64,000 bases of DNA from Pedobacter sp. HDW13 (GTDB lineage: Bacteria > Bacteroidota > Bacteroidia > Sphingobacteriales > Sphingobacteriaceae), in NCBI RefSeq assembly GCF_011303555.1, contig NZ_CP049868.1, positions 3,844,001-3,908,000 on the forward strand, in the 5' to 3' direction. The notes under the pieces were generated by a model. It ran no database searches, was not told the DNA's origin, and saw only the letters and a program-made list of their open reading frames with translations. Positions 1-7,625 of the stretch are shown in pieces. The translations under genes were made by a program, and so were the position numbers. Position 1 is the first letter of the stretch, and each line of letters begins with the position of its first letter.

Positions 1-407
1 TGGTTTTCGCTGGATTTACAGGTGACTAATGAACGTGGCAACCATCCTTTGAATAGGTTTTATCCTGGCTACGGCTTTGACCTTGAAGCAACAGTAGACC
101 GCTATAATTTTAAGGGACTAGAAGACAAGCAGAAACGGGAGTCGGTTATCAGGGCATTAAAATATGGTAATTTAATTGAGCTGCCATTAGAACTTGAAGG
201 GAAAACGCAGCCTGTATATCTCTGTGCAAATCCTGAAATGAAAACCTTAAATGTATATTCTAAAGAAATGCAGCCTATAAAGGCTGAACAGATATTTCCC
301 CCACTACTGCTAGTGTTGTACAAATTGCTGCACCGGATGTGAGCGCTAGTGTTCAAAAAGCCGAGTCTATCAATGAGGAAACTAAATCGCCAAAAATTGG
401 CCGCTAA
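1..407 (+). CDS. DUF3945-type protein, C-terminal part (truncated by window edge, frameshifted)
   Basis: The frame is open from base 1, so the gene begins before the window. The visible part carries the family pattern NRFYPGYGFDLE, then KREAV-like ALKYGNLIELP, then ANPEMKTLNVY. I recall this from DUF3945/topoisomerase-like proteins of Bacteroidota conjugative elements; their molecular role is not settled. The first frame ends at 342 in an atypical hydrophobic tail. Shifting frame at the C5 run (298-302) gives a more typical polar tail (PTTASVVQ...KSPKIGR) ending at 407. This suggests one indel, either in the read or a real mutation. It is unrelated in function to the polysaccharide genes downstream and may mark the border of a mobile element. 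Confidence 0.6.
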
Positions 408-428
408 TAAGCAATAAAGACTTTGTAT

Positions 429-950
429 TTAGTTTAGCTCAGCTGTGCGGGATATACTCCCTGGCGCAGTATATTTTCGTCTTTCACTCATCCACTCCTT
501 TATTTTTGGGAAAATGAAAAGAATTGCAAAGGCAAGTACCGACATCACCAATTGGAGCACAAGGTTTATTTTGGTTACCGGACTTGCGTCTACCTCACCC
601 ATTACAACCCATAATCGATAAATACTCCTTAAAATAATGAGCACCAAAAGGTATTTGCTCCATTCAAACCGGCGTTTGATGAGGATAAAAAGCACATACC
701 GCATTATTAAAATAGCGATGAGCACCACAAATTCTTGCGTGCTCTCATAATCGTAGAAAAATAGATTGATTATCCCGATTAAAAAAGTAATTAAAATAAG
801 GTTGGAAGACAGTGAGTATTTGTTCTTCCAGAGTTTAAGATTAACCAACTTATAAATATTTATGCTATAGACTAAGCAAATGTCTTGATAATTTTTAACA
901 AGCACCAATTTTTTATTTAATAGAATGGTAAATATTTTGACAATTATCAA
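429..950 (-). CDS. Hypothetical four-helix membrane protein
   Basis: I do not recognise a family. The protein (up to 173 aa) has about four hydrophobic helices (roughly residues 50-65, 73-92, 98-112, 130-147), short basic loops (IKRRFEW) and a charged C-terminus (KEWMSERRK). The only available start at 950 is TTG. No in-frame ATG occurs before the second helix, so the N-terminus is uncertain and the first 30-40 residues may not be translated. It lies beyond the terminator that ends the EPS operon, so it is probably transcribed separately. Confidence 0.5.
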   Translation of the reverse strand: MIIVKIFTILLNKKLVLVKNYQDICLVYSINIYKLVNLKLWKNKYSLSSNLILITFLIGIINLFFYDYESTQEFVVLIAILIMRYVLFILIKRRFEWSKYLLVLIILRSIYRLWVVMGEVDASPVTKINLVLQLVMSVLAFAILFIFPKIKEWMSERRKYTAPGSISRTAELN

Positions 951-956
951 TGTAAA

Positions 957-990
957 TGAAAAACGAGATCTGATTATGATCTCGTTCTTT
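957..990 (-). terminator. Rho-independent terminator ending the EPS operon
   Basis: A perfect 9-bp inverted repeat (AACGAGATC at 962-970, GATCTCGTT at 978-986) has a 7-nt loop. Read on the minus strand it is followed by a run of five T. It lies about 35 bp after the stop of the last operon gene (WcaF-like, ending at 1021). Confidence 0.8.
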
Positions 991-1020
991 AAAATTTTGC
1001 TAAAAAAGTGCTTTGCTAGC

Positions 1021-1575
1021 TTACTTTTTAATATCGCGTTCTTTAATTTTTATTGCCGGATTACCCTGATAAATGGCATAAGCGGATAAATCCTTTGTAG
1101 CCACGCTACCCATTGTTAAAACAGCATGGCTGTGCAGCGTTACCCCCGGACAAACTTTAGCTGCGGCTCCAATCCAGGTGCCTTCCGCTAAAATGATAGG
1201 CGCTACCATCAAGTCAAAATTTGTACTGCTATAGTTATGGTTACCGGTAATAAGCACAGCCCGCTGTGATATGCAGCAGTTTTTGCCTATAATAACCCGG
1301 TCTAAATTTTCAATATAACAATCGGCAAGCCAGCTATAATCGCCAATTTCAAGTTTCCAAGGATATTTAATATGAATACCCGGTTTAATGCGTACTTCTT
1401 TGCCTATTTTAGCACCAAAAAGCCGCAACAAGACCACAAGTATTGAACTAACAGGTATAATGTGGCTTTTAAAAAACAAAATATCCGTAAAATACCACAA
1501 CAATTGCTTTAAGGTATTTGCACCTACCTTAAAATCGCCGGTATCGAAATTTTTGTGAAGCTGGGTTTTTAGCAA
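1021..1575 (-). CDS. wcaF: WcaF-like EPS O-acetyltransferase
   Basis: A left-handed beta-helix (hexapeptide repeat) acyltransferase of about 184 aa, probably moving an acetyl group from acetyl-CoA onto a sugar of the exopolysaccharide in the cytoplasm. The N-terminal half carries the LLWYFTDILFF segment typical of WcaF-type proteins. The C-terminal half has hexapeptide turns (VIIGKNCCISQRAVLITGNHNY, IGAAAKVCPGVTL, GSVATKDLS) and the closing YQGNPAIKIKER motif. The TTG at 1575 gives the start; no ATG is available in frame. It is the last gene of the operon, 23 bp after the exosortase gene. Confidence 0.85.
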   Translation of the reverse strand: MLKTQLHKNFDTGDFKVGANTLKQLLWYFTDILFFKSHIIPVSSILVVLLRLFGAKIGKEVRIKPGIHIKYPWKLEIGDYSWLADCYIENLDRVIIGKNCCISQRAVLITGNHNYSSTNFDLMVAPIILAEGTWIGAAAKVCPGVTLHSHAVLTMGSVATKDLSAYAIYQGNPAIKIKERDIKK

Positions 1576-1598
1576 AATATAGGTTTTAACGGTATAAA

Positions 1599-2180
1599 TT
1601 AATGCCCGGTTACAACTGGTTTATTGTTCTTTTTAATCCAGAAATATAACATGGTAAATACGCAGATATATACAATGATATTAAAAACTTCGTGGTGATA
1701 AGTAAAGTTATGCCGCTGCGATTTAAAGAAACCTAGTAGCACTCCAAGGCCGGCTATCCTCAACACGTTTAGGATATAGATGGCAATAAGACCAATCACA
1801 AGCATCTTAAGGGTTGATTTCCACGAAGCTGGAAAGGCAAGCACAAATGCCGACAAGAAACTCATTACGCCCAAACCCAAACAAGAATAATTGACCCTTA
1901 AGTATGGCCCTGCAACTACCATTACATCCATTTCGTTATGGATAGCATAAAAACCGAAGAGTTTAATAATCCAAACTGCAGGTATAATCAATGCCGATTT
2001 TAGACCTTGAATGTAGTTAAAATGTGCTGAAATATAAGCATTGTAATACTTCGATCCCGGGGTCATAACGCTGTTCATAAACAGGTTGCCCTGGCTAAAC
2101 ACGATATAGAGCACAAACAATGCGATTACAAATTTAATGGCCTTTTTATTAGCCTGTTTTTTAGCTTCTTCCTGAGTCAT
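1599..2180 (-). CDS. Exosortase/archaeosortase family transpeptidase (XrtY-like)
   Basis: An integral membrane cysteine protease/transpeptidase of 193 aa, shorter than the proteobacterial EpsH/XrtA type but normal for Bacteroidota forms. The three family residues are visible: Cys100 in NYSCLGLGVMS, Arg141 in NVLRIAGLG and His163 in YHHEVFN. Each sits at the periplasmic edge of a predicted helix; there are about six helices and a basic C-terminus. Known exosortases cleave and re-attach proteins that carry a short motif, a helix and a basic tail. It sits in the EPS operon four genes after a Wzy-like polymerase gene context. The probable substrates are the P-[LI]-D-tailed proteins encoded at 35861-38968. 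The subtype name XrtY is inferred from the neighbourhood. Confidence 0.88.
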   Translation of the reverse strand: MTQEEAKKQANKKAIKFVIALFVLYIVFSQGNLFMNSVMTPGSKYYNAYISAHFNYIQGLKSALIIPAVWIIKLFGFYAIHNEMDVMVVAGPYLRVNYSCLGLGVMSFLSAFVLAFPASWKSTLKMLVIGLIAIYILNVLRIAGLGVLLGFFKSQRHNFTYHHEVFNIIVYICVFTMLYFWIKKNNKPVVTGH

Positions 2181-2201
2181 AATTATCGGCAGTTTATATT
2201 C

Positions 2202-3056
2202 TTATTTGTTTGTTTTTTGCAAAGCTTTAATCTTTTTATCTACCAGCTGCCTAAACCAGAAGCTCTGCAGATAATGAAATTTAATACCTGTGGCACCTTC
2301 AAATATACCCAGTTTAAAAAACATTCGGTAACCAAAATAAAGATAAGGCCGAAAGCCAAGTGGGAGTTTCCACCATAAGCGTTTTAGCCATGCCCGCTTT
2401 TCGTCAGGGTTCCCGAGTAAATTTGGCTTAATACTCTGAATCCTTAATTTTTGCATTCTTTCTATTTCTTCCTGAGCAATCAAATCGCTGTATCGTTCGT
2501 GTTTCGATTTCCAGAAAGCAATATCATTTTCTTTTAGGTTTTCTTCCAATATCCAGCCTTTTTTCCATATTTCGGTTTTACCAGGGACAATAAAACGGTG
2601 ATCCATATTTTCGCTCAGGTCAGAAAAACCAATCCCCGTTCTAAACATTTTTAAAAGGTAAAATGGATAGAAAGTGCCAAACCTGATCCAGCTCCCCTGA
2701 AAGAAATTTTTGCGGTTTAAATAAATGCCATTAATGCCCGTGTGCTCGTCATCATTGAAATTATCTAGCATTTCAAAAAGTTCAGGGGTAACAGTCTGGT
2801 CAGCATCCAGGCCAATGGTCCAAGGTGTAGTTACTTTGAAGTTTTTTAAGGCAAAATCCCACTGTTTTGGATGGTTTTCGAAAGGGTTTTGTAGTACTTC
2901 TGCATCATAATTAGCTGCAATTTCAAGTGTTTTATCAGTACTATAGCTATCTAAAATAAATGTTTGGGCATTGAGGTTTTTAATAGATTCCAGTAGCCTG
3001 GCTAAATGAATTTCTTCATTGAAAGTTAGTATGATGAAGCTGAATTTTTCGTTCAT
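2202..3056 (-). CDS. Glycosyltransferase family 2, WaaE-like
   Basis: A GT-A fold transferase (284 aa) that adds one sugar to the lipid-linked EPS unit in the cytoplasm. Visible motifs are FSFIILTFNEEIHL at the N-terminus, the nucleotide-binding ILDSYSTDKT (about 34-43), and the metal-binding DAD in IGLDADQT (about 82-88). The LSENMDHRF segment resembles the catalytic region of the WaaE/KdtX group. The C-terminal 80 residues are aromatic and basic, as in membrane-associated GT2 enzymes. It lies 21 bp upstream of the exosortase gene in the same operon. Donor and acceptor cannot be read from the sequence. Confidence 0.85.
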   Translation of the reverse strand: MNEKFSFIILTFNEEIHLARLLESIKNLNAQTFILDSYSTDKTLEIAANYDAEVLQNPFENHPKQWDFALKNFKVTTPWTIGLDADQTVTPELFEMLDNFNDDEHTGINGIYLNRKNFFQGSWIRFGTFYPFYLLKMFRTGIGFSDLSENMDHRFIVPGKTEIWKKGWILEENLKENDIAFWKSKHERYSDLIAQEEIERMQKLRIQSIKPNLLGNPDEKRAWLKRLWWKLPLGFRPYLYFGYRMFFKLGIFEGATGIKFHYLQSFWFRQLVDKKIKALQKTNK

Positions 3057-3092
3057 GTATTGGATTATTTCAACCCGTGATTGAAATATAGC

Positions 3093-4370
3093 TTATATAG
3101 TATTATAAAATTCGAGATATCGATTTGCCAATACCTCATCATTAAAATCTTCCCTGATGGTGGATGGAGCAATATCGCTGATTTTTTGCCTTTTTTCTGG
3201 ATTTTGGTATGCTGAAATAATATTGTTTTTTATCTCGTTAGTTTCCAGACTTGTCACCCAGCCAAGTTCATTATCTTTAACGTACTCAGCTAGGCCCACA
3301 TATTCACTAATGAGTACTGGTGTACCAACACTAAAGCTTTCTACAACAACATTGGCAAAATTTTCATTGTAAGAAGTAAGTACCAATAAATCATGTGCGG
3401 CGATTAGGGTATATTTATCCTCGTTGCTTACCTGTCCAATCCAATAAATGTTATCGCCTAGTTTTAGCTTGTTAGCCAAAAGCTTTAGGTCTTGTAAGTA
3501 TTTTTCTTCACCAGAACCCGCGATAGTTAATTTCCAGGCGATATCAACAGTTGCTAGTGCGTTAAATAAAAGTTCAAGTCCTTTCTTTTCTTCAATGCGC
3601 GAAAGAAAAATAAGCTTAAAACAATCCTCATCTTGATTCTTAATACTTGCTACTTGATACGGACTCCCCACTTGCGATGGTAAACTCACCAAATTCGGAA
3701 TCACCCTGATACTTTTCGGCTTTACAATTTTTAAAATATCAGCTTTTTCTTGCTCGCTGGTAGCATGGATGTGGCAATATTTTAACAGGTTTTTACCCAA
3801 TAATTTGTGAATCAGTTTCTTTGATAAAGAATTGCGGTTAGCAAGCGTGTAAGAGGTAAGCATCCCTCGGGGAGATAGCACCACGCGAATCTTATACCAT
3901 TTAGCAATAAAGCAGCTCAGAATCGAAACCAAATTCCACCAGGCATGGATATGGACGACTATTTTGTCGCCCTGAGCCTGTCGAAGGGTCTTTCTTAATC
4001 TCCACAACAATCCCGGCGAAAAATGACTATGATCTTTAGTCCATCTTTTAAAATAAGTAACAGGTACTCCTTCAATCAAAACAGGAACACCAGTTTTTAC
4101 ATCCAACTCCTTTGTACCATTTGCCGTAGTTGTAATCACCTTTACATTGACACGCTTGCCATCCTCAGCACTATATTTGTCATCCTGATTGCTGGGGTTG
4201 CCATTCTGAATACCTAGTTTGTCATCCTGAGTGCAACGAAGAATCTCTTCCTTTAAAACCGCTATACGCTTATCGCCCGACAGGACCTCACACAACTTCC
4301 CAACACTTTGTATAGGGCCACCATAAATATAGGCTGGTTTATAAGAAGCTGTAATGTGGATGATTTTCAA
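3093..4370 (-). CDS. Glycosyltransferase family 4, exosortase-associated type, with repeat-derived insertions
   Basis: A GT-B fold glycosyltransferase. The N-terminus IIHITASYKPAYIYGGPIQSVGKL and the donor-site region NENFANVVVESFSVGTPVLI identify GT4. From memory, this N-terminus fits a glycosyltransferase group that travels with Bacteroidota exosortases. I place the start at TTG 4370, giving M-K-I-I-H-I-T as expected for the family; an upstream TTG at 4391 is also open. Two stretches look inserted: about residues 42-82 (low complexity, with CTQDDK and NQDDK) and LRQAQGDK before IVVHIHAWW. Both are encoded by a repeat element also seen at 6195. The gene lies just after the Wzy-like gene. Confidence 0.8.
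   Translation of the reverse strand: MKIIHITASYKPAYIYGGPIQSVGKLCEVLSGDKRIAVLKEEILRCTQDDKLGIQNGNPSNQDDKYSAEDGKRVNVKVITTTANGTKELDVKTGVPVLIEGVPVTYFKRWTKDHSHFSPGLLWRLRKTLRQAQGDKIVVHIHAWWNLVSILSCFIAKWYKIRVVLSPRGMLTSYTLANRNSLSKKLIHKLLGKNLLKYCHIHATSEQEKADILKIVKPKSIRVIPNLVSLPSQVGSPYQVASIKNQDEDCFKLIFLSRIEEKKGLELLFNALATVDIAWKLTIAGSGEEKYLQDLKLLANKLKLGDNIYWIGQVSNEDKYTLIAAHDLLVLTSYNENFANVVVESFSVGTPVLISEYVGLAEYVKDNELGWVTSLETNEIKNNIISAYQNPEKRQKISDIAPSTIREDFNDEVLANRYLEFYNTI
3963..3994. repeat. REP-like repeat inside a glycosyltransferase gene (copy A)
   Basis: The plus strand starts TTTGTCGCCCTGAG and continues into TCGAAGGG. It matches copies at 4176-4250 and 6195-6229 (shared core TTTGTC-n-CC-Y-GAG then CGAAG). 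It is read in frame on the minus strand as LRQAQGDK within the GT4 gene, just before the conserved VVHIHAWW segment. Confidence 0.6.
4176..4250. repeat. REP-like repeat cluster inside a glycosyltransferase gene (copies B1 and B2)
   Basis: TTTGTCATCCTGA occurs twice, at 4176-4188 and 4218-4230. The second copy continues GTGCAACGAAGAATC, aligning with the copies at 3963 and 6195. On the minus strand the stretch is translated in frame as CTQDDKLG and NQDDKYS, a low-complexity segment that interrupts the N-terminal GT4 domain. Confidence 0.6.
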
Positions 4371-4383
4371 TGATGAAGTGATA

Positions 4384-5796
4384 TTAATCAAATGTTGGTT
4401 TTAATACCTTTATCGTTCTAAGTAAAGCAAAAAGCATCCACATAATTATATAACCCCAGAAAATATTATTGAACATAAACTCGAAGTTATTTCCCCGCCA
4501 AAGACCTTGGAAAATACTATTAAACATAATTACGCAACCTAGTTCATAGCCTCCGAATATTTCTTCAGCTTTATCAGACAAATGCTGTACCAGCATACCA
4601 TAGATCAACATAAAAAAGAAAACTCCAGGAATGCCGAAACTTAAATAAGCATCAACTATAGGGCGTGTTTTAGCCGAAACACTCGACATTCTGTGTGCTA
4701 CTCCAGCATCATAAACCCTTTGCATAGAAACCGTTTCCATATTGGGTTTTCCTAGCCAGAAAACTCTTGGAATCAACCCTTCTAAAGAATTTTCAACTAT
4801 TTCCCAGCCGTAGTGTGGACGGTGACCAGGTACATAATCTACAAACTGTGTAAACATTTCTATTTCACTCAAGCGTTTTGTCATGAAGCCCCAGTTCGTA
4901 TTTTCAATTTGTTCCTCGTTTTTCGAATCCAGATTTTCAAAAGCCTGGTTTTGTGCTTCCTCAGCACTTACTTCACCATTCCAGCTTTGTCTAACAGTAT
5001 TGTTATAAGTTGGTAAGAAATAAAGCAACACATAAGCTGTGGGAATAGCTAAGTAGAGAATCAATTTCTTGTAATAAGGAAAAAATACGCAAGCAATAAC
5101 AATGATATTGATAATAATAGGCTCTTTATATCCTGAAAGAGAGGCATGAATGAAGTTAAGAATGAAAATAGTGGCACCAATGCCGAGGTATTTAATATTT
5201 TTGGTATTAAACCCTTTAACAAATAACACCGCTGCACAGGATATACCAACGATGGTAAGGGGAATGGCAATTTGGCTAAGTCCTGGGAAACGTTGCGTTA
5301 TTGATCCAATTCCAAATACAATGATGCCGAGCCAGATGAGGAAATCATCACCATCAAAGGTTTTTATGCTCTTAACTTTTATATTATCTTTTTGTACTAA
5401 AAGTATGCCGCTAACCAACGCAGCATGGGCCAATAGACTCATCCGTTGGCAGCTGGCTATCAGTGCCGTTTGCTCGCTTTCTTTAAACTGTGCTCCATAA
5501 TTAACTTCCGTAAAATACCGGTAACCCAAATGGTCCATAAAGTAAAATATAGAAGTAACGCACATAAAACCTGCAAAAATAAGTTGTAGAAGAAATATGG
5601 GTCGCATGATTTGTTTATGGATAGGAACATCAGTTTTAATAATCGCAGCAGGCGAGAGTATAGTGGTATAAAAGATAAAAAGTGACCCAAACCAGGAAAC
5701 AAAATAAGAGATGATTGGACTATTGATCAATATATAGGAGATGAGTACAGGGAAGTATAAGGTCAGGATCAGTTTAGTTGGGTTGTTATTTTGCAT
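4384..5796 (-). CDS. Wzy-like polysaccharide polymerase (exosortase-associated)
   Basis: A polytopic membrane protein of about 470 aa with 10-12 hydrophobic helices. A long periplasmic loop (about residues 270-370) contains RQSWNGEVSAEEAQ, WGFMTKRLSEIEMF and PRVFWLGKP. This layout and the late large loop fit O-antigen/EPS polymerases that join repeat units at the periplasmic face. Neighbours (exosortase, EPS glycosyltransferases) support this. I chose ATG 5796 rather than the TTG at 5820; the start then overlaps the previous gene by 11 bp, suggesting translational coupling. From memory, an 'exosortase Y-associated Wzy-like' family exists and this is a good candidate. Helix count is by eye. 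Confidence 0.75.
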   Translation of the reverse strand: MQNNNPTKLILTLYFPVLISYILINSPIISYFVSWFGSLFIFYTTILSPAAIIKTDVPIHKQIMRPIFLLQLIFAGFMCVTSIFYFMDHLGYRYFTEVNYGAQFKESEQTALIASCQRMSLLAHAALVSGILLVQKDNIKVKSIKTFDGDDFLIWLGIIVFGIGSITQRFPGLSQIAIPLTIVGISCAAVLFVKGFNTKNIKYLGIGATIFILNFIHASLSGYKEPIIINIIVIACVFFPYYKKLILYLAIPTAYVLLYFLPTYNNTVRQSWNGEVSAEEAQNQAFENLDSKNEEQIENTNWGFMTKRLSEIEMFTQFVDYVPGHRPHYGWEIVENSLEGLIPRVFWLGKPNMETVSMQRVYDAGVAHRMSSVSAKTRPIVDAYLSFGIPGVFFFMLIYGMLVQHLSDKAEEIFGGYELGCVIMFNSIFQGLWRGNNFEFMFNNIFWGYIIMWMLFALLRTIKVLKPTFD

Positions 5797-7003
5797 GTTT
5801 ATTCTGTATAGTATCAACAATCGCTATCACTTGTTTTTCAAACGACCATTCCTGGATAGTTTGATGTGAAGCCAATCCCATTTGAGCTAATTTACTTTTA
5901 TTTTCAATGAGTATCCTAAGTTTTTGTTTAAGATCAGATAAATCACCCGATTCAAATGTTGCACCATTAATCATAGGTTTAACCAGATCAGCTGCACAGC
6001 CAACCTTATCCGATACCAATACCGCTTTACCAGCTGCCATAGCCTCGTTAACGACCAATCCCCAGGTTTCACCAGGTCCCTGCGAAGGTAAACAGAATAA
6101 ATCACAAGCCTGGTAAACAACCGGCATTACGGTTTGATTCTGGAAATCCATAAAATGAATTCGCCTTTTTAGGTCGTCTCGTGTGCTCTTGCCTTGTTTG
6201 TCATCCCGAGCGTAGTCGAAGGACGCAACTTTCCCTTTTAACCGCTCCTCCAACACCCCATTTCCAACAAAAAGTAAATGTGCATTTTTCAAATCAAGAT
6301 CTATAAAAGCATCTAATATAAGTTCAGGATTTTTTTTGGGCTCTAATTTGCCAGCGAAAAGAATTAATATTTCATCAGGAGTTATGCTAAGCTTAGCTCT
6401 TAATGATCTAGCCTCTATACTTCTATTTTCTGCAAATCTTTCATTATCGATCGCGTGCGGTACGAAAATTAACTGTGGATCTAATAATCCAACTTTTTTA
6501 AAATAAGCTTTATTCGCTTGGCCCACATAAAATGCAAAATCGATATGGCGATACACCCACTTTAAAAATATATTTCTCGTCCAACGTTTAATGCTGGTTT
6601 GATGATCTAAAAGTGTGGAATCGCCCCTGAAATAAATCGGAACGCGGTTGTGATAATGCCTGAGTAGTTTGAGATGGCTTTCATATGCCCAACCATAGAC
6701 GAGTATTTTGGTAGGTGCGTAATTGTCAATTTCTTTTACTGCATTTGGATTGATAATTGATGTGAAGTGATGCGTTTCAGAGTCTTTTACCGTATTCTCC
6801 AAAAATTGGAAATCATATTCCGTTAACAGTGGAATGTCCCATTGAATTTCTTTTTTAAAGCCGTTATCAAATGTTTTTGATGAACGATCACCAGCAGTAT
6901 AAAATACTTTGAGCTTAACTTTTTTAGCTAAAAATTGAAATACGGGTGCGTAATACTGTATAGGGTGACTAACAATAATCGCTAACTTTTCTACTTTGTG
7001 CAT
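5786..7003 (-). CDS. Glycosyltransferase family 4
   Basis: A GT-B transferase of 405 aa. The N-terminal domain starts KLAIIVSHPIQYYAPVF. The C-terminal donor-binding domain shows FAGKLEPKKNPELILDAF and the E-x7-E region GETWGLVVNEAMAAGKAVLVSD. It presumably adds a sugar to the EPS intermediate in the cytoplasm. About 20 residues around SFDYARDDKQGKSTRDD (about 262-280) are encoded by a repeat element shared with the GT4 gene at 3093 and break the expected short loop. The gene overlaps its upstream neighbour by 13 bp and the Wzy-like gene by 11 bp. Confidence 0.85.
   Translation of the reverse strand: MHKVEKLAIIVSHPIQYYAPVFQFLAKKVKLKVFYTAGDRSSKTFDNGFKKEIQWDIPLLTEYDFQFLENTVKDSETHHFTSIINPNAVKEIDNYAPTKILVYGWAYESHLKLLRHYHNRVPIYFRGDSTLLDHQTSIKRWTRNIFLKWVYRHIDFAFYVGQANKAYFKKVGLLDPQLIFVPHAIDNERFAENRSIEARSLRAKLSITPDEILILFAGKLEPKKNPELILDAFIDLDLKNAHLLFVGNGVLEERLKGKVASFDYARDDKQGKSTRDDLKRRIHFMDFQNQTVMPVVYQACDLFCLPSQGPGETWGLVVNEAMAAGKAVLVSDKVGCAADLVKPMINGATFESGDLSDLKQKLRILIENKSKLAQMGLASHQTIQEWSFEKQVIAIVDTIQNKHAK
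6195..6229. repeat. REP-like repeat inside a glycosyltransferase gene (copy C)
   Basis: TTTGTCATCCCGAGCG then TAGTCGAAGGAC on the plus strand, aligning with the copies at 3963 and 4218. Translated on the minus strand it yields SFDYARDDKQG between the GT4 motifs VGNGVLEERLK and IHFMDF, where family members usually have only a short link. Confidence 0.6.
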
Positions 7004-7617
7004 TCTATTGCTACAGCCTCATTAAAGCGATCGGCTTCTTCAACAAATTTAAAATGGTCGTCTTTGCTATCGTTAAAAAAGCAGATTCTACAGTTTTTAA
7101 ATCCGCTTTTTTCCAGTTCAGACATCAGCGATTTTTCATCCCACATCCACAAATGCTTGGAGTTGCCTACGTAGTCTTTAATTATGCCGGTTAAACCTCT
7201 GCTTCTTTTTTCTTTGCCCAATAACGTCCTTCGCATGAATTCTGATGATGGATTTTCTACGGAGTCATAGTCTTTCAAATACTTTTCTATCGCAAATTTC
7301 AAATCTGGTACCACGCACCTAAAAGTTCCCCGAGGTTTTAAAATGTGATATGTGTTTTTTAGCGCCGCCTGAAAATCTTGGTAAGATAAATGTTCTAGAA
7401 CGTGCGAACAATAAAGCCCGTCGCAGGTGTTTTCTTGTTCGGGCAAACCCTTTACAATATCTCCGTAAAGCACATTTTCGGGAAAAGGTTGACTATTCTT
7501 CTGGTAAAGTTTGCCAATCAGCCAAGTTCTTTCGAATCTCAAAGTAGGAGACGAATCGTAATTTTTCCAGTTTTTGGGAGCGCTAAAACCGCAGCCATAT
7601 TGTACGTATAACGACAT
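6991..7617 (-). CDS. Class I SAM-dependent methyltransferase
   Basis: A 208-aa protein of the Methyltransf_11 type. It has the short N-terminus YVQYGCGFSAPKNWKNYDSS seen in polysaccharide-locus methyltransferases, a post-motif CDGLYCSHVLEHLS (about 65-78), and HILKPRGTFRCVVPDL (motif III region). The classical GxGxG motif I is reduced to GCGFSAP at the N-terminus. It probably methylates a sugar hydroxyl of the EPS or a precursor. ATG 7617 follows the FkbM gene by 8 bp. Confidence 0.75.
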   Translation of the reverse strand: MSLYVQYGCGFSAPKNWKNYDSSPTLRFERTWLIGKLYQKNSQPFPENVLYGDIVKGLPEQENTCDGLYCSHVLEHLSYQDFQAALKNTYHILKPRGTFRCVVPDLKFAIEKYLKDYDSVENPSSEFMRRTLLGKEKRSRGLTGIIKDYVGNSKHLWMWDEKSLMSELEKSGFKNCRICFFNDSKDDHFKFVEEADRFNEAVAIECTK

Positions 7618-7625
7618 ATTTAATT

